The position numbers were made by a program, and so were the translations under genes. A stretch of 64,000 bases of DNA from Pseudeuparius sepicola (Eukaryota; Arthropoda; Insecta; Coleoptera; Anthribidae), in contig OY987299.1 in the NCBI GenBank assembly GCA_963920635.1, forward strand, positions 27,916,901 through 27,980,900. Direction: 5' to 3'. Positions 56,677-64,000 of this stretch are shown here, piece after piece (position 1 is the first letter of the stretch; each line of letters starts with the position of its first letter). Below the pieces are notes generated by a model. The model saw nothing but the letters and a program-made list of their open reading frames with translations, had not been told where the DNA came from and ran no database searches.

Positions 56677-56711
<35 letters not shown>
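56677..56711. repeat. (ATT)n, right border of the Dong-type insertion
   Basis: About eleven ATT units continuous in phase type with 55134-55156, followed by unrelated AAAGTCCTCC. Reads as the displaced rest of the CR1/Jockey LINE tail or of a target (TAA)n tract. Confidence 0.85.
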
Positions 56712-56712
<1 letters not shown>

Positions 56713-58054
56713 AGTCCTCCGTTTGTCAATCGTTCAAAATTTGAAGTGGACTTCACGGTGGACTTAGAAAAAAAGCGTGGAAAAGGACCATTGTTTCTTC
56801 TATGTTTCAACGAATTATAATAAACCCCAAATAACGCATCAATATGGAAAATGTAAAGAATGACGCTACACTAATTTCCTTATCGATATCAATATGACAT
56901 CTACTTGACAAACTACTTTTATAATGAAAATGTATGGAATAAAATAGCGTTACATCCATAATGCCTCTTCGCTATTTCACACTGCAAAATCACACTATCA
57001 GTTTCCTTTTGATTTAATTTTTAAAAAGAGGTTTTCACCGTTTGGTAGAAACACCTCTGACGTCACTGATTTGTAAATAGCACCGTATGGGGAAATCCAC
57101 TGAAGCTGACAAGTATACCGTCACCACTGACAGACTATATGTCAAATTTGTTTGTTTTTAGGTTATATTACTATGTCATCTTAGTCCTCGTAAGATAATC
57201 CTGAAAACCATTTCTCAGCTGAAAAAGGATTGAAGATCATATAATATGACATGAAATCTAGACTGGCTTGGTTGCCAAATGTACTCTACTCCCAAATCAG
57301 TGACACCAAGGGTGTTTTTAAATGGGGTTAACTATAAAACACCAACATCTTTTAAACTTAAGCGAAAAATAAAATTTAAAAGCGATTTTGATAGCTACTC
57401 ACCTGACAATAAACTATAATTGAAACTACTTTTAAACAATTACTGTTAACTAGCCTATTGCATAGCGCCAACCCAAACATTAACGTTTTTACTAGGGTAG
57501 ATAAGTCTTGACTACATGTCAGTGTCTGACTTCCTTCATAGGCATCCATGTTGGGCTCGGTGCAGTGTATGGGGATGATGGTATCTATAGAGACCCGACG
57601 CGCTGGTTATTTGCCCCCCAAAATCAACATTATAATAAACAGTTTCAATTAAACATGACTATTTGCCATGCTCTCGTTCGCAATTAAATTCCTACTCAAA
57701 TTTAAATTGAGTTCGAACGTCCTCGGGACTGTCGTCCGCAAATATACGGTATGCGATTCGGTGGGCGGTTTAGTGCTGTTATTTGATGTTTTCTGGAAGA
57801 ACATGTAATTCCGTCAAATAAAGTCTTGGTTAAAAAGCTTTGTATAGAAATTTCGGTAGACTTTAAGAGATAAATATGTTTTGGAGTACCTACACTCGCA
57901 TGCGACTTTTCAGTTGGATTTTATTCGAATAAGAAAGTTATGCGAACAATTCTGAAGATTGCTGATAATGATACAAGATTTTTTATTATACTTCTTTGAA
58001 AACACCTTATTTTCATGTGTTTTAGCAATAATGAAAGATGGGGTTTTTCGGGCT
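56712..58054. other. AT-rich spacer
   Basis: No supported gene or paired element ends. Confidence 0.45.
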
Positions 58055-58094
58055 AGCGCACGGAAACAGAGCATGGAAAAACTTTCCGTGCGCT
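58055..58094. repeat. 12-bp perfect stem-loop
   Basis: AGCGCACGGAAA pairs perfectly with TTTCCGTGCGCT across a 16-nt loop, and AATAAA follows two bases later. Not the histone mRNA stem-loop. Confidence 0.8.
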
Positions 58095-58407
58095 GAATAA
58101 AAATACCGAATATATGGCTTTAAAATAGAAATATACAGCAAAGTAAACTAAATTTAAGAAACTCTATATGCTCTCTGATATTTAACATATACCTATTTTG
58201 TATTTTAATTCGTAAGTGTTTTTCAATATTTAGATACATTTCTGTAATATTTTTGACGTTTTATTCACCTTATCTGACAATAATTAATTTACAACAAAGC
58301 ACCTTTGAGAGTAACCATGGAAACGCATTATATATACCAAACACTATATTGTCTGCATTGTTTATTTTTTGGCAATTAAATTTATTATAATATGCCGATA
58401 ATAGTAT

Positions 58408-58504
58408 ATTATACACTTAGGTTGAGAAGTGAACCATTATATACAGAGCTTTTTTATATATAATATGCGAGGTAAATAATGGCCTTCTCAACCGAAGTGT
58501 ATAT
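58408..58504. repeat. Imperfect hairpin, arms ~30 bp
   Basis: TATACACTTAGGTTGAGAAG with a following ACCATTAT pairs with ATAATGG and CTTCTCAACCGAAGTGTATA. The left arm has three extra bases. Could be a tiny MITE. Confidence 0.7.
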
Positions 58505-58687
58505 AGAATTTTTTTTACTACTAGCATTGAAATATTGCCATATTTTAGTTTATTTTAGTCATTTCTTGCTTTTTTCAAATACTTCGAAATATCAAGTAGC
58601 CTGGGAGTTCAGTTGTCAAGCTGATAAGATGACACTAATCTTTAAATAGTTGATATAGTTGATAGGGGTGTCCATTATAGGAAGTAG

Positions 58688-58892
58688 ATAATAGATAGAA
58701 AATAGTTCGTAAATGTCTTTATTTTCCTATAAAAATTTTTCTCCTTCTTTCTTTGATTACCGGTTTCGCAATATTAATAAAATTGCATCATCAGATCAAT
58801 CTTAAAATTTCTTATAAGTTAGAGAGTTGTCAATCCCAAAAAAATTTTTATAGGAAAATAAAGACATTTACGAACTATTTTCTATCTATAAT
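58688..58892. mobile_element. Small MITE with ~48-bp TIRs and ATAAT duplication
   Basis: TIRs start AGATAGAAAATAGTTCGTAA at 58693 and end as the inverse at 58887. ATAAT is directly repeated at 58688-58692 and 58888-58892. The 100-bp centre has a GGTTTCGCAATATTAATAAA...GCATCATCAG module. No coding sequence. Confidence 0.85.
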
Positions 58893-59299
58893 CTTTAAAT
58901 GTCATATAAAAAATTTTAGTACATTTTACATACAATTTTTTACATTTTATACCCACTAAATTATTGGTAACACCTAAATTATTTTAGCAACATCAACCCC
59001 TGAATAACATTTGTTGTAAAAATGCATAAACTGACATTTCTGCAAGCCATTGTTTTTCCACGGCTGCCTGCGACGGCAGCGAGCTCTCTTGCGTCTCAAA
59101 TGGCATAAAATTTGTTCTGTACAGCAATAATGAAAAGAGAAACCGAGTACAGTTTCCGATCAGGTTTATTACCATTGTCCCCTGTGGACCTCTTTTTACC
59201 ATTTTCACTTGTTTCCATAGCCCCCTTAATAGCTGAACTCAAATTGAATTTGTGATTTTTTGCAATTGTGATGCAGTGTAAAAAGTATAATTCGTGGGA
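58893..59299. other. AT-rich spacer
   Basis: Nothing recognised. Confidence 0.45.
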
Positions 59300-59575
59300 A
59301 TTATTTCTTGAAACTTGAAATCTGGGGGGTTTTCAGGGGCGCTGATTAACGCCAAGTTATCAGATTTTCGATAAAAAAATCGCTGATACCTTAACTCGAA
59401 AATTTGGGTAAAAAAAAATTTTAATCCGGCCCTGGAATAATCGTATGGTCATTGAAAAGTGTTTGATAAGTGCGTCTAGGAGGACCCTGTATACAAAAAA
59501 AATTCGTTAAAATCCGTAAGCCAGTTCAAATTTTACAGGGGTGTTCCAGATCAAAATGAGACACCCTGTATATGC
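59300..59575. repeat. Relative of the 16.1-17.2-kb foldback element
   Basis: GGGGTTTTCAGGGGCGCTGATTAAC, with a following TCAGATTTTCGATAAAAAAAT-type block, resembles 16967-17035. The right end reads GAGACACCCTGTATA (about 59560-59574), a CAGGGTGTCTC-type TIR. The left end is not located. Confidence 0.45.
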
Positions 59576-59689
59576 AGTTGCTATATGGACCATTATTAAG
59601 AGCAAACACTGCGTATTTGCTCTGGGCTACCAACACACAAAGGCGCGAAAAAATGGCAAATCCAATCCAGTCGCATCCCTGGGTGGATC

Positions 59690-59878
59690 GGTGCGGCTAT
59701 TTTCATTTTTATTGCGGGGTCGGGCGGGCCGGGGCCGCCGGGGGACCCCCGCGAGCCCATCGTATACTGTTCGGCTGACTGGCCGTGACGTGAACCCAAA
59801 AATATTTTAAAATATGATAAATCGCACGCCCGCGGCTCCGCTATTACGTCGAGATGGTATCCCCAGGCCAGCGGCGTA
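59690..59878. promoter_or_regulatory. CpG-rich island E
   Basis: A short CG-dense block (GGCGGGCCGGGGCCGCCGGG near 59723) followed by mixed sequence with GGCCGTGACGTGAACCC. Frames of 68-121 codons overlap on both strands without domains. Possible host regulatory sequence. Confidence 0.3.
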
Positions 59879-59879
59879 C

Positions 59880-61600
59880 CTACCGCCAGAGAAATGGAGG
59901 AGGTACATTTAAAAATAGGAACAATATCATCACCGTGGTCCGTACTCTCAGAACAGAACAAATTTAATTAATGTTTCAGTAAACATAATCTATATTGCGA
60001 ACATGTAGGAAACGAGTACTCATCTGTTGTCTGTTGTAAATATTCCTATATGTGTTTGACAAGGACCATAGCGACGTCTCATGAAACCTAAACATAAAAT
60101 AGTGAAGTTTACTTAATATACCACTCCTGTACCCCTTCCTTACAATTTCTACTCGTACCCAACATGCATGGCTGTTTCCCCTAACCAATTAGAAGTCCGT
60201 GACTATTTCTACACTCTATTCAATCTAAATGCAAGTGGCGCGTAAACATTTACACTATGGAAGCACGTGAACAATTCTGAGGGCTAATACGAGGCAGGGC
60301 CGCATTAAGGACGATCTCTATGAATTTTATAATATAAAATATTAAAATAATATGCCCCTGTATTAATAACTTTAGAAACAAATTTTTATGGCACACCTAG
60401 TCATTCACTTACCTGCAAATTTCTACTATTAACACAAATCGTAGCTCCAACAATTAATAAACAAAATCGGAAAAAAAAATGTCCACTTGCAACTCAATAA
60501 TACACAGACTCGCTGCACTCGCCCGCCGGGCCAGACTTTATTGCCGGCTGGTCAATAGCAAGCCGATCACGTGCGTATCACGCACTAGTCATGCAACAAC
60601 TTGTGTTTATGTTTCACTTGCGTTTACTTTGAATAGAGTTTACATTACGATATCATAGGACTCCTAAAATAAAACAGCAGGAGTACTTTAACTCATTACA
60701 TTTATATTCTTTAATGACAATACAAATTTTAGTCAGATACCATCAAAGGCACAACTGGCACGCCACTGGCGGCAGCCGCCAAAGAAATTCCCGGCCCATC
60801 CATCGATCCATCATTTTCCGCTGCTTCATACAGACCGATGTATACGGGGGCACGGCACAAAGATACGAGACTATTTTAGGAGTGTAGAACATGGCAGATA
60901 CAAAAAATATAGTCTATTCGATCAGTCAAGGATTAGTCGGAAATCTCTGGTTGATGTTCATTATGTATCTCAACAACTTTTTCTACAGAGGCAGTGCGAG
61001 ACCGCATGGGTGTATATGAAGAGGGCAAGAGTTGAGGTTAGTGGTCACATAATATCAAATTATATTAAATACGTTTTAGTTTCAGTTTTAATTTACCTAC
61101 CTACACCCTCACATCACAGACAAGAATTGTGTAACTAGCATTGCAGTTTGAAAAAATATAATTTAGATAATATTGTGACTTCCCCACTAATATCAAAATG
61201 GGATGCCTCAGTTTCCCAAAATCTTATTTAATATACCCCAACTATTTGAGGTGATCAACTTGATGTGAAAATAGACATTTATTAACTGCACCAACTCCCT
61301 AACACAGGAAACCTAATATATCTACGTTTGTGTAGAGATATCACAAATACAAGAGTTGTCTTCATATATTCACATTTTAATACTATATCATTTTATAATG
61401 TATGCGGGCGAAAATGGAGAGTTTTTACTACGAGTAGTCGCTAAGTAGTAGAAAATTGTTCACTTCGGAAAAACTCGTCGCAAACACACAAATCACTATT
61501 TGCACTACCGCCTTTAAAGCCAAAGTTTACCTGAATTTATGTTTCAAAAACATGGAAGTGCTTTCTCAGGAATACATTACCCCATGTAGTTAAAAGTCAA
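59880..61600. other. Spacer with some complex blocks
   Basis: Mostly AT-rich. Positions 60520-60600 and 60750-60850 are more complex (GCCGGGCCAGACTTTATTGC; GGCGGCAGCCGCCAAAG) and not repeated in the window. No gene recognised. Confidence 0.4.
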
Positions 61601-61602
61601 TG

Positions 61603-62440
61603 TATAGGGTGATTCAAATTCGACATTTTTGTTTTTCTTCCCCAAAAACCGCTAGACGAAGAAAATATTTTTACGATACAAGTATATTTCTTAAAAAACG
61701 GGCTAAAATGTTTTTACCGAAATTGAAGTTATACAAGTATCGAATTTTTTCATGCTAACCGAGTAACAGACTATATTTTCTTCACGACCATTTTCATATT
61801 CATGTTTCGATTTTTGCGGCAGCAGGTTCTCACTTATATTTTTTGCACAATTTGTAATTTCAGGTGGAGTATTATCAAATTCCATATCAAAATCACTCGA
61901 TTTTTCACTCATTTTATTTAACTTAACAAAACACGTTCAAAAATACTTATTATGACGCGCACCCCCACGCCGCTATTGTTGACAGCAAGGTTGACAGTAT
62001 TGAAATCCATTGCACTCTATGCTGTGTTTAGTTCGATTAGCGTATATTCATTTATTGTCTTGTATTGGAATGAAAATATATAAAATAATGCAATGATTTA
62101 TTATTATTAGTACGAAATATTAGTATCCCTATTATTATATTGTTTATTTATGTGCAATAGATTACAAAAATTATATTAAGATCCTGGAAATACATGCAAG
62201 ACACTCGAGAAGCAAGTATTTAAGAATAAATCATCTCGCTCTAGAGTGAGAATTTTTAAGTTCTATTATTGATATATCGATTATATAAATGATTTTATAA
62301 TACTTAGATTCACGAATGGTCGTGGAGAAAAGCACTTTCTGTTTCTCAAAGAATCGAGATATTGGGACATGGTTTGATGACAGCCAAGCTCCTTTTTTCT
62401 ATATGATTAAATATGTCGAATTTGAACCGCTGGCTACCTA
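61603..62440. mobile_element. Possible TIR element around a Crypton-like fragment
   Basis: The left TATAGGGTGATTCAAATTCG with following ACAT is partly inverted at 62412-62440, where ATGTCGAATTTGAA and CTACCTATA occur. The core 14 bp match exactly, the outer bases poorly. Inside lies the minus-strand frame at 61703-61912. Confidence 0.35.
61703..61912 (-). pseudogene. Crypton-like (tyrosine recombinase) N-terminal fragment, tentative
   Basis: A 69-codon frame starts MSEKSSDFDMEFDNTPPEIT and continues NISENLLPQKSKHEYEN. From memory of insect Crypton-like or phage-integrase SAM-like-domain proteins, an acidic N-terminus followed by LLP-x-KS-x-x-x-YE is common. The rest of the core-binding domain and the recombinase domain are absent, and the frame degenerates after EYEN. 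Codon use and composition look protein-like. Without a search this remains a tentative family call. Confidence 0.35.
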
Positions 62441-62525
62441 TATACAGTATAAAACAGGGGGCATCTGCAAAAGTAGCTGGTATCGGCTACAACAATAAAC
62501 AATATACAGGAGGAATCGCGGTGGC

Positions 62526-62700
62526 AATGTTCGTAGCGTTGCCGAGCCATTAGGACTGCATGTTTTTCTGCCTTCGATCAACCTTGGTTCGAATCGAGGT
62601 CGAGGCAGATGCATGCACATGTCTTTATAGAAAAACACCGCTGATGGCCAAGAGCGCTGGACAAATTGTGGATTCACCTGAGCCGCAATAAGGTGATACT
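62526..62700 (+). repeat. tRNA-derived SINE, class II (Ser/Leu-like) head
   Basis: TTGCCGAGCCATTAGG (62539-62554) matches the pol III A box of Ser/Leu tRNAs, and GGTTCGAATC (62586-62595) is a good B box. The 47-nt spacing fits a class II tRNA with a variable arm. The acceptor stem does not close, so it is not a functional tRNA. A tRNA-unrelated body (GCTGATGGCCAAGAGCGCTG onward) follows. 3' end not defined. Confidence 0.5.
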
Positions 62701-64000
62701 TGGCAGGAATGCGAAAAATGTAGTCCCCTTTCCTCTCTGAAAGCCTATTGGATATTAACGAACTCCTATACTTGCCGCTATGCCGGATGAGGGGTTTATT
62801 TTATAGCGGATATCTCCAGCACTCTTAAAAGCATGTGGTAACCGGCGTTGCATCTGAGTGCGTGGCAACGCTGCATGCCCAGGATCCGCCCCGATGTTTG
62901 CCATCGTATGCTAGCCACACGTGCTCTCCTTGTTTATGAGATTCGAACTCCTCCCCCATGCCCCCTTTGCTCCTCAGACCGAAAGTATCTTTTAAATGCG
63001 TCCCCGCTTTATCATGTTGATGCTCAATTTACTGTGTTTTTTTTAAGAAATAGGGAAACCGGGAAAAATAACAAAATTACATTTCCTGAACACACCTCAT
63101 TGGCACGAGAAATACTTCACTGTTTTAGCCTTATATCTTCCACAAAGAATGGGAACCAAAAGTTACTAAATTAAAAAGATAAACCGCACCTTATACAACT
63201 CCGCGTGATACAATTTTGCTGAAAAGAAGTCCGAACCCTTCACTAACCCAAACAGTTCAGAAGATACGTAGAGAACTATTTCATAAAGTTCTTATTATAC
63301 AACAATTGAATTTAAATTCGTTCTGCATGCTGGTTCGAATCCTTATGACACATATTATGCATATTATTACCTGTGTGTTTTAATTTTACACTTTTACCTC
63401 CCGTTTTCAGCTTACCGCTATATAGGGGAATGTTCGCAGGTAAAGGTGAAATGGCAACTAGTGAATGAAACGTCGGGTCTGGTTGGAAGGGGGTCTGGTT
63501 GGCCTCCTTCCCAGCTCGTGTCCGCGACTCGTGAATAATAAATACCGCATAGGGCTTGTTTGTCCCGTATATCTTTATTTATCCGGCTATGTAGGGAACG
63601 TCATTTCGGAAACGCAAAAGTCCTACTTTAATATATTTCAACGCCGAGCGGGCCATTTGTTATTTTTGACAGGTCTGCACAGAAGGTTACGACGAAAAAT
63701 GGCACGACGGGCGCGACTAAACAAAAATGAAAAACATCAGTTTATATTTGGTTCAGACCGGTGTAAGAACAACTATATAAGTGCTGCATAAACTGTCGAG
63801 CTTGGGACCTAATAAACAGGATGTTCCAGATAGGAGACAAAAATCAGAGAAGGTTTCCGAATCCAAAATTATATCAGACTTTAGTGCCGATTTCATAATC
63901 AAGTTAAATCGTTCTTTAAAATCTAAAGACGACTAAAACAAAATGAGATTTCATAATTGTGATTAATGTACAGGGAGTTCCGTATATTTTGACCCACCTG
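62701..64000. other. Spacer to window end
   Basis: Moderate GC at 62780-62990 and 63460-63720 with frames of 108 codons each, neither with a convincing domain. CAGGATGTTCC near 63818 and CAGGGAGTTCC near 63972 look like left ends of CAGGRTG-type elements that continue or end beyond what I can pair. Confidence 0.4.

Noticed and set aside
62848..63174. 108-codon frame with CPLC...SPLYH, resembling a LINE C-terminal zinc motif
   Set aside because: The His/Cys spacing is not met and the flanks show no reverse-transcriptase block; too weak to call.
63465..63791. 108-codon frame near the right edge
   Set aside because: No domain, mixed composition and no conserved context.

Overview
The window looks like non-coding, transposon-saturated chromosomal DNA of an insect. 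The evidence is an AT-rich background, Tc1/mariner-type transposase remnants with a DUF4817-like HTH, a P-element-like THAP transposase with spliceosomal introns, R4/Dong-type and CR1/Jockey-type LINE fragments, and very many short inverted-repeat elements with TA or 8-bp target duplications. I cannot fix the order: Coleoptera, Hemiptera and Lepidoptera all remain possible. No intact host protein-coding gene can be supported. Several CpG-rich islands (about 10.74-11.10, 17.84-18.25, 18.62-19.02, 35.92-36.29 and 59.69-59.88 kb) and a few complex single-copy-looking blocks could be promoters, non-coding exons or enhancers of a host gene lying outside the window or spanning it with introns.

Layout. 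0-8.4 kb: the 3' end of a hAT transposase at the left edge, a ~120-bp tandem repeat, a dispersed repeat pair, one TIR element and a foldback element. 8.4-10.74 kb: a decayed Tc1/mariner-like transposase split by a ~1-kb non-autonomous hAT element with a perfect 8-bp duplication. 10.7-17.2 kb: CpG island, a foldback element, a 3.56-kb TIR element with GC-rich promoter-like cargo, and another foldback element. 17.3-24.7 kb: two CpG islands, then a long AT-rich stretch with nothing recognisable. 24.7-28.4 kb: a 624-bp TIR element keeping a DUF4817-type HTH fragment, a 120-nt hairpin, and a 1.53-kb element built of ~137-bp modules in two converging inverted arrays. 31.3-35.7 kb: a LINE reverse-transcriptase remnant and two more copies of the hAT element. 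36-43.5 kb: a CpG island, a P-element-like transposase (THAP exons and C-terminal block) broken by a foldback insertion, and further TIR elements. 45.4-50 kb: a Tc1-like inverted-repeat element and the second 3.33-kb copy of the large TIR element. 54.2-56.7 kb: a CR1/Jockey-type LINE 3' end whose ATT tail has been invaded by a 5'-truncated R4/Dong-type LINE in the opposite orientation. 58-64 kb: small hairpins and MITEs, a candidate Crypton-like fragment and a tRNA-derived SINE.

How the parts relate. The many short elements starting TA-CAGGGTG or TA-CAGGATG look like non-autonomous relatives of the Tc1/mariner-type transposases seen as fragments; one of them (24698-25321) still holds the HTH start of such a transposase between its TIRs. 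The three ~1-kb hAT elements share termini and two show exact 8-bp target duplications. Insertion order can be read in three nested sites (9628-10619, 38798-39461, 55157-56676). The most unusual objects are the modular inverted-array element at 26855-28387, the duplicated large element with promoter-like cargo, and the LINE-in-LINE-tail nest at 55-56.7 kb. All family assignments are from pattern recognition without a database search.
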